Assembly (NCBI GenBank): GCA_003670925.1
Contig: QWQG01000187.1
Span: 1 to 49,021, forward strand
DNA from: Planctomycetota bacterium
Lineage (GTDB): Bacteria > Planctomycetota > Planctomycetia > Planctomycetales > Planctomycetaceae
Length of the DNA stretch: 49,021 nucleotides
Direction of reading: 5' to 3'
The translations under genes were made by a program, and so were the position numbers. This document shows, piece after piece, positions 8,992 through 18,683 of this stretch (position 1 is the stretch's first letter; every line of letters starts with the position of its first letter). The notes beneath the pieces were generated by a model that was not told the DNA's origin, did no database searches, and was given only the letters and a program-made list of their open reading frames with translations.

Positions 8992-9118
8992 TCGTCTTCT
9001 TTCTTGATGTTGCGATCTGTTAGTGAACACTACGATGTTCGTGGCTGCGAAGGTGATTCAGCCGGGGACGATCGGCACCATCAGGCGTCAGCCCAATGGT
9101 GCTCGGCTGAATGTTGCG

Positions 9119-10120
9119 TTAAGCTTTTTTGAGATGCCCGATATTAATATAGGCATGCACGTGCGGCGCACCACGGAAATGCCACACAAATGAGGGGCCT
9201 TCCACGCGCCAAATGTCCCACGTCTTATCCCCGCCGACGTCTTCCTGCCGGAAGAACGCCATATGGAGATGATCGACGCCACCCGATTCCCCAAGAATCT
9301 CCATGACTTCTTCCACGTCTTCTTTGCGGTAAGGTGCCAGCAAAATACCAAGCGTCTTTTCGACTTCAGCTTTCTGCTCAGATTTCAGATCCGCCACCTT
9401 AATGCCTAAAAATTTCCCTGCATCTCCCTGAAGTTGCACTTCAGTTTCTTTTGGGGCCGATGTCAACAGGGCCGTGGCTGCTTGATCTTCTGTCAGCGAT
9501 TTGAAGACTTTGTCCGTCTGTTGTGTCTGGTAGAAGTAGATATTCTTCGACGCATCTGGTTCAACTTGGTCGTGCCCGTACACGATAGGTCCGCCGAAGG
9601 CCGCTTTGTCCACGCTGTTACCATCGGCACGCAACGTCAGGTGACGACCCGTGAGCATAAATTCGAAAGCACCGGCGCCTGGTTCACCGAACATGGCGAC
9701 ACTGAATTCGTGCAATCCGCCAGCATCGTCATTCATCTGCCTCTGCATCCGTTCGTGACCTTCTTCGCTGCACAAGCCAGTCACAATGCGATTGATCATT
9801 TCTCGCTGCTGTGACGTGTAGAACGTTTCTCCCAGCGTTGGTTCTGTCACGTGCCAGTTCGCACTGACGCGATGTCGCAATTCATGATCAAATGGAAAGC
9901 AGAGTGTCTTCTTTTGCCCGTCAGTCAGCGATTTGTAGAATTCACTCACGGCAGTCTCGGATGCACTGCCCAATGACGGACCAGAAAACAATCCGGCACG
10001 CAGCGAACGAGTGGAGAGCAGAGCCAAGGCAGAAGCGCCTGCCATCGCCTTCACAAATGCACGACGATTGCCGGGATTACGGTCAGCGTGGCCATTCGAG
10101 CTGCGTTTACTGGATGACAT
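9119..10120 (-). CDS. DUF3500 family protein, Tat-exported
   Basis: A 333-residue protein with a twin-arginine signal, NRRAFVKAMAGASALALL, at residues about 18-35, so it is probably folded in the cytoplasm and then exported. The mature part shows features of the DUF3500 family: LTDGQKKTLCFPFDHELR near its start, FEFMLTGRHLTLRADG with GGPIVYGH in the middle, and a C-terminal VWHFRGAPHVHAYINI. The histidine-rich ends suggest a metal or small-molecule site, but no activity has been established that I know of. AAAGGAGAATGAT lies before the ATG, a strong ribosome site, and roughly 490 bases of non-coding DNA upstream can hold its own promoter. Confidence 0.85.
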   Translation of the reverse strand: MSSSKRSSNGHADRNPGNRRAFVKAMAGASALALLSTRSLRAGLFSGPSLGSASETAVSEFYKSLTDGQKKTLCFPFDHELRHRVSANWHVTEPTLGETFYTSQQREMINRIVTGLCSEEGHERMQRQMNDDAGGLHEFSVAMFGEPGAGAFEFMLTGRHLTLRADGNSVDKAAFGGPIVYGHDQVEPDASKNIYFYQTQQTDKVFKSLTEDQAATALLTSAPKETEVQLQGDAGKFLGIKVADLKSEQKAEVEKTLGILLAPYRKEDVEEVMEILGESGGVDHLHMAFFRQEDVGGDKTWDIWRVEGPSFVWHFRGAPHVHAYINIGHLKKA

Positions 10121-10613
10121 ATCATTCTCCTTTAATCATGAAAATTAGGTGCACACACGCCAGATGATACTCAAACATGCTGTCTACAAACAGCGGAGCG
10201 AAGAAATTCAGCTCCGCTCAACCCTGTCAGCCGCATCGCAGCTTGGCGAATGGCAATATTTATGCAGCGTGTTTCAGTCGTGCTTCGCATGCAGTGGATG
10301 AGCGATATCACCGGGCGGGGCGAACAAGCTGTCGTCCGCGCAAGTTTCCTTGAACTGTTTTAAGGGAGCTGGCTTCGTCGAAATTTGGATTCAACATCAA
10401 ATGCAGTGCGCGTCGTTCGTTTCAGTTGTTATGCGTTTGAAGAATGTGGTTCACTCGGTCTGATGAGCAGGAATCTCAAATGAGGGTTATCAGAAGTCCC
10501 CACCCGAGCCGCAGGAAATTTATACATTCGAAAGGCATTTCAGGTGACGCTATTTTGGATTCGGCCTTCTTTAACTTCGGTGTGAGGTTATTGACACCTT
10601 GCTGGGCGATCAT
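10121..10613. other. Intergenic region of 493 bases
   Basis: It lies between two minus-strand genes and should carry the promoter of the DUF3500 gene at its low-coordinate end and the 3' region of the SMP-30-like gene at the other. No ORF with coding character, RNA gene, long repeat or hairpin terminator was recognised. Confidence 0.5.
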
Positions 10614-11639
10614 TTAAAAACCAACGCCCTTTGTTTTCGTTTGAATGCGGCACAAATACATATCCGACGTCAGGTAGAGCATTGTTCCGTCGCTGCCCCA
10701 GCCAACGTTGGCGATGTTTTCGCCCGTAACGATCCGCCCCAACAGTTTCCCATGTGGTGACAAAATCAAGACTCCGCCTGGTCCCGTCGCGAAGACGTTC
10801 CCGTCGACATCCACCTTAAGCCCATCGCCTCCACCTTTAGGAAGACGACTCTCTTTCGAACTGTCAAAAAAAACAGTCGGCGCACCCAGATTACCATCTT
10901 CCTGTACCGGAAATGTCCGCCATACAGGATCCTGTCCGTCGCTGTTGGCGACATACAATTTCTTTTCATCTGGGGAAAACGCAATCCCATTTGGCCGAGA
11001 AATGTCGCGGCACTGCACCGTCACAGTTCCATCTTTTTGCAAACGGTAGACACCGCAAAAATCGATCTCACGCCGGGAATCTTCGGCATGTTTGGGTAGG
11101 CCATAAATAGGATCTGTGAAAAAGATGTCACCGTTGCGGCGAATCGCCAGATCGTTCGGACTGTTGAACCGTTTGCCATCCCAACAATCAGCCAACGTTA
11201 ATTTTCCACCATCCTTCGTCACCACGGAAATCCGGCGATCGCCATGTTCACACGAGACCAGTTGCCCATTGGAGTCCAACGCAAGCCCATTACTTCCGGG
11301 CTCGTTGCCATACGCTCCGATGCCGGTGTAACCAGCCGGTTTCATAAAGACGCTGACGCCAGTTCCTTCCTGCCATCTCATTACCGCATTGTGGGGAATG
11401 TCAGAAAATAGGACATAGCCGCCAAACTTATGCGCCGCGTCCGGCACCCAGACAGGCCCTTCAGCCCACTCAAAGCCACCACACAACACTTCAATCTTTG
11501 CCTCACTGGCAATTAATGAATCAACGCCGTCATCAAAGCGATCGACATGTCCAATCGTCGGGAAGTTCAAGGTGTTCTGAGCGTGACAAACGCCAGCACA
11601 CAGAGCTATGACGATTCCCGTAACCACAGAAAGCTTCAT
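10614..11639 (-). CDS. SMP-30/gluconolactonase-family protein, exported
   Basis: A 341-residue six-bladed beta-propeller of the SMP-30/gluconolactonase/LRE-like group, which hydrolyses sugar lactones with a single divalent metal. A signal peptide (MKLSVVTGIVIALCAGVCHAQ) sends it to the periplasm. Motifs supporting the call: FEWAEGPVWVPD with the metal-binding Glu, GSNGLALDSNGQLVSCEHGDRR, RFNSPNDLAIRRNGDIFFTD with the metal Asn, and RPNGIAFSPDEKKLYVANSD with the catalytic-type Asp. The end, NVGWGSDGTMLYLTSDMYL, is the closing blade. It lies 306 bases downstream of the HEAT protein gene on the same strand, so it may be transcribed separately. The true substrate is unknown; many planctomycete members are annotated only at family level. 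Confidence 0.9.
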   Translation of the reverse strand: MKLSVVTGIVIALCAGVCHAQNTLNFPTIGHVDRFDDGVDSLIASEAKIEVLCGGFEWAEGPVWVPDAAHKFGGYVLFSDIPHNAVMRWQEGTGVSVFMKPAGYTGIGAYGNEPGSNGLALDSNGQLVSCEHGDRRISVVTKDGGKLTLADCWDGKRFNSPNDLAIRRNGDIFFTDPIYGLPKHAEDSRREIDFCGVYRLQKDGTVTVQCRDISRPNGIAFSPDEKKLYVANSDGQDPVWRTFPVQEDGNLGAPTVFFDSSKESRLPKGGGDGLKVDVDGNVFATGPGGVLILSPHGKLLGRIVTGENIANVGWGSDGTMLYLTSDMYLCRIQTKTKGVGF

Positions 11640-11945
11640 CTTCTAGTCCCGTTTATTCTTATGCTGCGCCAGCATTCCACCAAAACTTCACCACGGATCA
11701 AGCCACGTTCTGAGTAAAAGCGAAGTTTCAGTAAGGCTGCCGTGTTCAACTGGTAACCAGTAGATTCATATTAAAACGATCTCAAGCACCGCCCAAGTTT
11801 GCGTGCCACTGCCGCTGATTATGCCTTCCTAACCGCTGTCTTCTCGTTCCTCAATGCCGTTGATGCGCGTAACCCCAAGCGATGCAAGATTTGTCATGCA
11901 CATGGTGCGTAATCACCCAAAAATATCTCGAGACTCTTGCACCAA
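11640..11945. other. Intergenic region of 306 bases
   Basis: Gap between two minus-strand genes, presumably with the promoter of the SMP-30-like gene. A short perfect dyad, ACTGGT-A-ACCAGT, sits at 11749-11761, about 110 bases upstream of that start and could be an operator; nothing else stands out. Confidence 0.4.
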
Positions 11946-14090
11946 TCACTTGGGCATTGGTAACACGATCAGTGCATCTTCAGCGAACGTTGATTCGCCG
12001 GCCTTTCCATTGATCCGATACTTGATCTTCAACTGCTTCGTGCTGCCCGGCAGCGGGTCACCACCGAAACTCGCATTATAACTTGCAGACACAAGAGTAA
12101 TTAAAGGCAGATCACCGACCTGTTTTTTGACCACTTCAGTCACGTCTTTCTGCGTTGCTCCAGATCCGTATTCTGCTTTGATAATTTCGAGTTTGACTTT
12201 ATCCAGACCGGCTGTAGCAAGCATCGATTTTACATCAACACCCTTGCCCCCCAATTTTTGAGCGATAACGAGCGTGGCCTGCGTAGCGTCGTCTTTCAAC
12301 TCTGGAATCTGCATCGCTTTGATGGCCTGTTTGAGTGTATCTGGATTTGGATAACGTTTCAGCACGTCCAATACCAGTTTTTTCTCGGCGGTCTGGCTTG
12401 CGGCATCGAAGGCTTTCTGACACATCTCTGCGCGTTGTTCTTCCGGCAACACAAACTGCCGCGCGATGCGGATGTATCCACGCAGTGCCCGAATGTTGTA
12501 AGGATTCGTGGGGATCTTTGCCAGATCCAGCAAGACAGGGGCGGCATCTTCTGTCATCCACTCGCCCAGCAGTCGACTGCTGCTGTCTTGCAGCTGGGCG
12601 TCACTGCTCTTCGCTGCTGCACCAATGGCCGCTAACGCTTTTGTGCCACCCATCGCACCTAGAATTTGAAGTAAAGATATTTTTGTCGGCACAACCTTTG
12701 TGCGCTCGATTGCCGTAGCGAGTTCCCCCGCACAGGCTTCTCGATCTGGCATTCGGATACTAGCCGCCTTTAATGCCTGTAAGGCAATAGGTGCATCTTC
12801 GGGATGTTTTGGCGATACAACTTGCGAGATTAAAACGGGAAGTTTCTGTAAACGTACCGTTTCTCCCAGTGCGATCAAAGCTGCGCTTCGCACATCTTTA
12901 TCTGAATGATCGATCGCTTTGAGTAGTTCCGGCACCGCGTCAATTCGTCGCTGCCCGACAAGCTGCAGCAGCAATGGATAACTTTTCCCTTTAGCACTCG
13001 CCAACAACACCAGAATCTGCGTGTCGATTTTCTCACCCGGCACCTCCGCTAACGTCATTTTCGCAGTTTGCGAGAGATCAACATCCGGATCGAGCGCTAT
13101 CTTCAGTAAGGAATCAAGACACGAAGAATCACCCACACGGCCGAGGGCAGCAACGGCTGACAATCTCACGACTTGTGGACCTTGTTCCGCTGCTTTCAGC
13201 ACTGCCGCGAGAACGACGGTTTCAGGCCGATCGGCCATTGCTTGGACAATCAAAGCGGCTCGTTCCGGCGTAGCACGCTCAAGTTCTTCCACAAGGGCCT
13301 GATCAATCTCGCTACCTGGAAACTCTCGAGCAGTCGTCAATGCCAGTTGGAACAACTGCTTTTCTGGTGACTGAAATTGTTCCAGCAGCAGCGGAATGCC
13401 AGCTTGCCCACGGGCCAGAATAGCGCCGCGCGTGGCTTCCACGTTTCTCTGCATTGGAACTTGAGCGGTCCTCACTTCATCATAGATCGCCACTGCTTCA
13501 GCAGACTTGCCTTCCGCCATCAAGCGTTCGGCGCAGAGTACACAACCTTCGGCAATTGCTGAGCGGACGTTGGCCGGAGCCGCCGCGAGTGATTTCCGCA
13601 GCAAATCGGCGGCCGCAGTATTTCCGATGCTTCCCAACGCCACTGCAGTCGCTGACGCTACTTCCGCGTCAGCATGTTGGAGGCGAGGCGCTAATGCATC
13701 GACGGCATTTGCATCACGTCGAACACCAATAGAGTTGATTGTACCCACCAGAAGTTTACCTTCCAGCGAATCCACAGCCGACCGCAGCGCGGCGTCAGCC
13801 TCTGCACCGGGAATTGCCTCTAACGCGATTCTGGCCCATGAAGACAACTCAGCGTTTGGCAAGAGTTTAGCAAGGTCAGCGACAGCAGCACTCGAGCCGA
13901 AAATTGCCAAGTTCTTGCAGGCGATTGCCTTATCAGCGGAAGGCCCATCGGAACGCAGGACGAGCAGTAACTCCTGCTCCTTTTCAGGTGACACCTCTGG
14001 TCCATCATAAGCGTGGACCGTGGGAATCATCGCAGCGACTGTGAACGCCAGAATTGAAACAACACGAAAGAACTGCCGAGGAATATGCAT
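11946..14090 (-). CDS. Exported HEAT-repeat protein
   Basis: A 714-residue protein (719 if the ATG at 14105 is used) with a signal peptide (FFRVVSILAFTVAAMIPTVHA) and a long array of HEAT/armadillo-type helical repeats, for example AVDALAPRLQHADAEVASA, ALGSIGNTAAADLLRKSL, AVAALGRVGDSSCLDSLLKI and VPELLKAIDHSDKDVRSAAL. Such repeats are binding scaffolds and show no catalytic residues. The last ~80 residues change to a beta-rich piece (KVKLEIIKAEYGSG onward), which may be a separate small domain of unknown type. The closest upstream gene on the same strand is the Tat-exported Gfo/Idh protein (gap about 110 bases), beyond which is a DUF1549/DUF1553 protein, so the three may be one unit. Neither start has an evident ribosome site. 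Confidence 0.85.
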   Translation of the reverse strand: MHIPRQFFRVVSILAFTVAAMIPTVHAYDGPEVSPEKEQELLLVLRSDGPSADKAIACKNLAIFGSSAAVADLAKLLPNAELSSWARIALEAIPGAEADAALRSAVDSLEGKLLVGTINSIGVRRDANAVDALAPRLQHADAEVASATAVALGSIGNTAAADLLRKSLAAAPANVRSAIAEGCVLCAERLMAEGKSAEAVAIYDEVRTAQVPMQRNVEATRGAILARGQAGIPLLLEQFQSPEKQLFQLALTTAREFPGSEIDQALVEELERATPERAALIVQAMADRPETVVLAAVLKAAEQGPQVVRLSAVAALGRVGDSSCLDSLLKIALDPDVDLSQTAKMTLAEVPGEKIDTQILVLLASAKGKSYPLLLQLVGQRRIDAVPELLKAIDHSDKDVRSAALIALGETVRLQKLPVLISQVVSPKHPEDAPIALQALKAASIRMPDREACAGELATAIERTKVVPTKISLLQILGAMGGTKALAAIGAAAKSSDAQLQDSSSRLLGEWMTEDAAPVLLDLAKIPTNPYNIRALRGYIRIARQFVLPEEQRAEMCQKAFDAASQTAEKKLVLDVLKRYPNPDTLKQAIKAMQIPELKDDATQATLVIAQKLGGKGVDVKSMLATAGLDKVKLEIIKAEYGSGATQKDVTEVVKKQVGDLPLITLVSASYNASFGGDPLPGSTKQLKIKYRINGKAGESTFAEDALIVLPMPK

Positions 14091-14203
14091 GGTTATTAAA
14101 TCCAAATTGCGGTTGGAAAATCAGTCTGTAAAGGACTCAGTTTGATGGTTAAGACAGGCCAGATGCGATGCACAGGACTTGCCATTTTCTGCTGATTGAT
14201 CCT

Positions 14204-15490
14204 TTAAACCCTCCACGGTTCTCGAAGCGCCTCTGAACGCAAACGATTGGCCTGCTCGTCATTGACAAACTGATGCGTCGCATTGTCATACTTGACTTGC
14301 CGTCCAAGGTGCAACGCAATATTTGCGGCATGACACGCGATGTGTGCATTGCAGGCTGCGTCAGCATTGCCCTTTGGCTGGCTGCGTGTTTTTACACAGT
14401 CTAAGAAGTCGCGAACGTGGTATGTTGCTGGATAACCACCAATTTCATCCACAGTTCTTCCGGCCAGTAATTCCGGAGAACTGAGCACCAACTTACCGCT
14501 GTCGCCCGCTTCGACCCAGCCTGTTTCGCCTTCGAATCGCACGGGGCATGAACCAAGGGGAATCCAGCCTGTCTCTCGGAAAATCAACTCCGTTCCGTTT
14601 TCATAACGTGCCACCAATTGGCCATCTTTTGGTGCATCGTATTCAATCGGAGGTGGGCAATCGCCGACCGCCCACTGGCAGAGATCCACGCAGTGTGAAC
14701 CCCATTCTAGGACGCCTCCACCGACCAGTCCGCCACCTTTTTCAAAGTTGAAACCATCGAGCTGTTTCGCGTTAAAGGGCCGCCATGAAGCAGGCCCCAG
14801 ATACATGTCCCAATCGACGACTTCCTTATCCGGTTCAGTCTCGGGAACCAACCAACCACTCATCATGGCTTGCATGCCAGCAGGATGCGCAAACACTTTC
14901 TTGAGAGCGCCAAGCTTTCCTGTGCGGGCCAATTCACACGCAAACGCGAAGTGCGGCAGATTGCGTCGCTGGGTGCCTGCCTGAAAGACTCGTCCTGTCC
15001 GCCGCATCGTTTCCGCCAAGATCAAACTCTGCGCAATGTTTTTAGTCACGGGTTTTTCGCAGTACATGTCCTTCCCTGCCCGGGCGGCATTCATCGCCAT
15101 CGTCGCGTGCCAGTTCGGTCCGGTGGCGATGAGAACCGCATCGATATCACTTCGGTCGAGCAGCTCTCGGAAGTCGCGATACATTTTGCAGTCTTCATTG
15201 CCGTACTTTTCGTCGGCAATTTTCTTGACGGCTACACGGCGAGCTTCCTTCACGTCGCAGATCGCCGTGAACTGCACATCTTTCTGTTCTAGAAAACAGC
15301 CGAGATCGTAGGTCCCGCGGTTTCCGATGCCAATGCCGCCGATGACGATGCGTTCACTGGGGGCAACGGCTCCGTCACGGCCAAGAGCTGAACTTGGGAT
15401 AATCATGGGTGCCATTACCGCAGCACCAGCCGCAGTCACGGCCGTTTGTAAAAATCGACGCCGAGGAACTTGGGGACCCTTTTTTGACAT
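14204..15490 (-). CDS. Gfo/Idh/MocA family oxidoreductase, Tat-exported
   Basis: A 428-residue NAD(P)-type oxidoreductase. The N-terminus has a twin-arginine signal, PRRRFLQTAVTAAGAAV, typical of the planctomycete subset of this family that is exported. The Rossmann motif is IGGIGIGNRG, followed by the catalytic-type motif YCEKPVTKN (the Lys of the EKP motif). The C-terminal sheet contains GGGVLEWGSHCVDL and a terminal EPWRV. The start at 15490 is preceded by AGGAG with good spacing and the Tat motif then lies at residues 9-16; an upstream ATG at 15688 would add 66 residues without family character. The substrate (probably a sugar derivative) is unknown. It lies about 200 bases after the DUF1549/DUF1553 gene. 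Confidence 0.92.
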   Translation of the reverse strand: MSKKGPQVPRRRFLQTAVTAAGAAVMAPMIIPSSALGRDGAVAPSERIVIGGIGIGNRGTYDLGCFLEQKDVQFTAICDVKEARRVAVKKIADEKYGNEDCKMYRDFRELLDRSDIDAVLIATGPNWHATMAMNAARAGKDMYCEKPVTKNIAQSLILAETMRRTGRVFQAGTQRRNLPHFAFACELARTGKLGALKKVFAHPAGMQAMMSGWLVPETEPDKEVVDWDMYLGPASWRPFNAKQLDGFNFEKGGGLVGGGVLEWGSHCVDLCQWAVGDCPPPIEYDAPKDGQLVARYENGTELIFRETGWIPLGSCPVRFEGETGWVEAGDSGKLVLSSPELLAGRTVDEIGGYPATYHVRDFLDCVKTRSQPKGNADAACNAHIACHAANIALHLGRQVKYDNATHQFVNDEQANRLRSEALREPWRV

Positions 15491-15687
15491 GCTTGCACTC
15501 CTGTTCGTGGGGATCGAGGAATCGTCGGGACTCACTCCATGCCACGGAGAATTATCTCCGTGGCTGCAACAGCATAGCGACCCAGAATGCAGCTGACTAG
15601 GCATCGCGAGGTGGCTCGCCTCGCGAATTCCAGTTCGACCGTGGTACGATTTTGATCGTGTCCGCTGGAACGCAGACTCGAAGATCA

Positions 15688-18237
15688 CTATTCTCGTGTC
15701 AATGACTCATCAAGGTTCAAAATCGTCAGGCATACGACGGTCATTGCGGCGTGAGCAGCAGAGTTGAGTGCTGCATCGCGCGGGGCCTCACCAGCCGCAA
15801 GGAACTGTGTGGCCGCAGTCGCATCCGCTAAAAAAATCACATGTTGCTTTTCAAACGCCAGCCGTAGGGCATTCAGTTCGCTATCCGTGATTGCTCGACA
15901 CAAGACTCGTTGAGCGGCGTACATTAACTGTCGTTCAAGGCTCTCGTCGGAGTTGATCGCGTGCTCTGCGAGGACGCGTGCCGCTTCTACCCAAGTTGGA
16001 TCGTTCAGTGTCGTGAGGGCGTGCAACGGCGTACTGGTTGGACTTTGACGAACTCGGCATGTCTGTCGATTCGCGGTGTCGAACATGTTCGCCGGACTCA
16101 CTGTTCGCCGCCAGAATGTGTACAGACTGCGACGATACAGATCCTGTCCGAACGATGCCGGATATGTGAAGTCTCGTTCCTTGGTAATGGCCAGTGCTTC
16201 CCAGATGTCGCTGGGCTGATAAGGATACACGGGAGCGCCACCCACTTTGTCGTTTAATAAGCCACTGGCAGCCAAGGCCCAGTCTCGCAACAACATCGAT
16301 GGCATCCGAAATCGACTGGCGCGCCCGAACAATCGGTTTTCGCGGTCGTGATCTAAATGTTCGGACGTTACCCTGCTGGATTGACGATATGTCGCGCTGT
16401 TTACGATCAAACGCTGCATGTGTTTCATACTCCATCCGCTCTCACGGAATTCCACCGCTAACCAATCCAGCAGATTGCCGTGAATCGGATATTCGCTCTG
16501 GACACCAAAGTCTTCGGCAGTCTTGACGATCCCGATCCCAAAGTAGTGCTGCCAAAATCGATTTACCTGCACTCGGGCTGTGAGGGGATTTTTTGGATCC
16601 ATTAACCACTCGGCAAATCCCAGGCGATTCTGCGGGGCATCGAGTGGTTGCGGTAGGAGAAACGCGGGTGTCCCGAAGACAATTTTCTCACCGGGATTCA
16701 AGTATTCACCGCGAAACAAAATCCGCGTTTCGCGTGGTGCGTTATCGCTCATGATCATCACCCGCGGGATCTGATCGGCCCTGTAGGCTGCGAGTTGTTG
16801 CGCAAGGTCTTCACGTTGCTGAATTTCTGGCAACTTATCCTTCAGAGCCGCCTTGACTTTTTCGTCGAAGTGCTTGCGCAATTCGTTCTCAATGGTTTTC
16901 CGCTCGTCCTCGGAACGCTCGGGGTCGGGCTTCACAAGGAGCACGGCAAGCGACTCTGGCAACCCCTTGCCGTCAGCAGGCATGCCATCCGCAAAAATTC
17001 CCGAACGCCACCCATCGAATGCAGCATTATGCAACTTTGCAAGCTGGGCGTCAGTGGCAGCAATCCGTGTTTCAAAATCGGCAATTCGCGTTTTGTTCTC
17101 GCCGGTCGGCAGTTCAAGAAACGGAGCCCCGACACGAATTCGGGAGGAAAAGAACTGTGGCGTACCGGATTCTGGGACGCGATTAAACGCATCCAACATT
17201 CGATAGTAGTCATGCTGCGTCAGGGGATCATATTTGTGATCATGACACTGTGCACAATTCATGGTGAGACCAAGCCACGTCGTGCATGTTGTCTCGATGC
17301 GATCAAATAGATTGACCCAGCGTTGCTCTTCTGCAATCGCTCCACCTTCACCGTTGAGTAGATGATTGCGGTTAAACGCGCTGGCGATCTTCTGCTCTTC
17401 GGTCGCGTTCGGAAGCAGATCGCCAGCAAGCTGCCAGATGGTAAATTGATCGAACGGCAAATCTGCATTAAGCGCATGCACCACCCAGTCACGCCAGATC
17501 CATTGCCATGTATCCCCGTCCTGCTGAAATCCGTTACTGTCAGCATAGCGTGCCGCGTCTAGCCAACTCAATGCCATCCGTTCTCCATAGTGCGGGCTGG
17601 CCAGCAGACGTTCAACCAATGCCGGGTAGGCTTGGGGATCGCTATCGTAGACAAACGCTTCCACTTCTTCGGGAGACGGTGGCATTCCCACAAGGTCAAT
17701 TGACAAACGGCGAATTAAGGTCGACCGATCAGCTTCTGGCGATGGTTGCCAGCCTGCAAGTTCCAACCTCTGTAACACAAAACTATCGATTGGATTGCGA
17801 ACCCAGCCAGCCGTCGTCGCGTCTGGCGTCACAGGACGGATGGGCGTCTCGAAAGCCCAGTGAGTTTGATATTTGGCGCCTTCGGAAATCCAACGCTCCA
17901 GCAGTACCTTCTGTTCTGCAGACAGACGACGGTTTGACTTCACGGGCGGCATTAACACATCGGGATCAACGGAATTCATCCGTTGGATCATCGCACTGCC
18001 TGCAGCGTCATTAGGCACAATTGCCCCTGAACTGATGGCAACGTCACGCTGATCGAGGCGTAAATCGGCTTGGCGCTTGTTACTGTCTTGGCCATGGCAG
18101 TAGAAACAATTCTCGGCCAAAATTGGGCGAATATCCCGGTTGAAATCCAGCGTTTGCTGCGCACACACAATGCTCGGCAGCAGCCAAATGATGAGCCGCA
18201 AAAACCACAGCGGATGCTGAATTGAGATCATGATCAT
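15688..18237 (-). CDS. Planctomycete cytochrome C / DUF1549 / DUF1553 protein
   Basis: An 849-residue exported protein with the planctomycete-specific three-part layout. After a signal peptide ending near VCAQ comes a c-type heme domain (CxxCH as C44-C47-H48, with the flanking FNRDIRPILAENC and MPPVKSN, whose Met is the candidate sixth ligand); then DUF1549 (NPIDSFVLQRLELAGWQPSP and RRLSIDLVGMPPSPEE, plus [18 protein letters not shown] with a second CxxCH) and DUF1553 (NPLTARVQVNRFWQHYFG onward, ending in LNLDESLTRE). Function is unproven; these proteins are often placed next to DUF1501 or oxidoreductase genes and are thought to work in extracytoplasmic electron transfer or polysaccharide breakdown. 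Here the downstream partner is a Tat-exported Gfo/Idh protein. Confidence 0.95.
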   Translation of the reverse strand: MIMISIQHPLWFLRLIIWLLPSIVCAQQTLDFNRDIRPILAENCFYCHGQDSNKRQADLRLDQRDVAISSGAIVPNDAAGSAMIQRMNSVDPDVLMPPVKSNRRLSAEQKVLLERWISEGAKYQTHWAFETPIRPVTPDATTAGWVRNPIDSFVLQRLELAGWQPSPEADRSTLIRRLSIDLVGMPPSPEEVEAFVYDSDPQAYPALVERLLASPHYGERMALSWLDAARYADSNGFQQDGDTWQWIWRDWVVHALNADLPFDQFTIWQLAGDLLPNATEEQKIASAFNRNHLLNGEGGAIAEEQRWVNLFDRIETTCTTWLGLTMNCAQCHDHKYDPLTQHDYYRMLDAFNRVPESGTPQFFSSRIRVGAPFLELPTGENKTRIADFETRIAATDAQLAKLHNAAFDGWRSGIFADGMPADGKGLPESLAVLLVKPDPERSEDERKTIENELRKHFDEKVKAALKDKLPEIQQREDLAQQLAAYRADQIPRVMIMSDNAPRETRILFRGEYLNPGEKIVFGTPAFLLPQPLDAPQNRLGFAEWLMDPKNPLTARVQVNRFWQHYFGIGIVKTAEDFGVQSEYPIHGNLLDWLAVEFRESGWSMKHMQRLIVNSATYRQSSRVTSEHLDHDRENRLFGRASRFRMPSMLLRDWALAASGLLNDKVGGAPVYPYQPSDIWEALAITKERDFTYPASFGQDLYRRSLYTFWRRTVSPANMFDTANRQTCRVRQSPTSTPLHALTTLNDPTWVEAARVLAEHAINSDESLERQLMYAAQRVLCRAITDSELNALRLAFEKQHVIFLADATAATQFLAAGEAPRDAALNSAAHAAMTVVCLTILNLDESLTRE

Positions 18238-18683
18238 CCGGCAAGTTCCGATCAGATTGAGAGGCAGAGTAACTCATTCAGCCGTTTGAGTGTTTGCAAG
18301 GCTGAGTTGATCATTTAGCTTTACCTTGCCCGTAAAGGTGCGAGTTTGACTGGGAATGCCCTGAGAATCAAGGGTCAGCTTTCGATGAATTCCGGGCCCC
18401 TTTAAATTCCAAAGGTTCCGATTGTACTGAATGCGTTCACGCGTCCTTTCAAATTCACATCAAGGATGCGCTTGAACACCGCCTGTCCGGGAAAGACAAC
18501 CTAATGTATCTGCATCCCCACTCTGAATCGAGCAGATTGATGCTATGGACAGCAATTGAGTTCACTGCGAAATGCATGTGAACATTTTTCACTCGATACC
18601 AATATTACGCACGTTTCGAAAATACAGCGCGGATCATTCGTCTGGAATTCCGGCTGACACTACACAACCTGAGGGGACAGTTC
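18238..18683. other. Intergenic region of 446 bases with possible gene remnant
   Basis: The region separates a minus-strand and a plus-strand gene and should contain both promoters. On the minus strand, 18274-18459 is open for 61 codons with protein-like composition (for example WNLKGPGIHRKLTLDSQG) but has no start codon and is preceded directly by a stop, so it could be a small remnant of a decayed gene. I do not recognise it. Confidence 0.3.
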
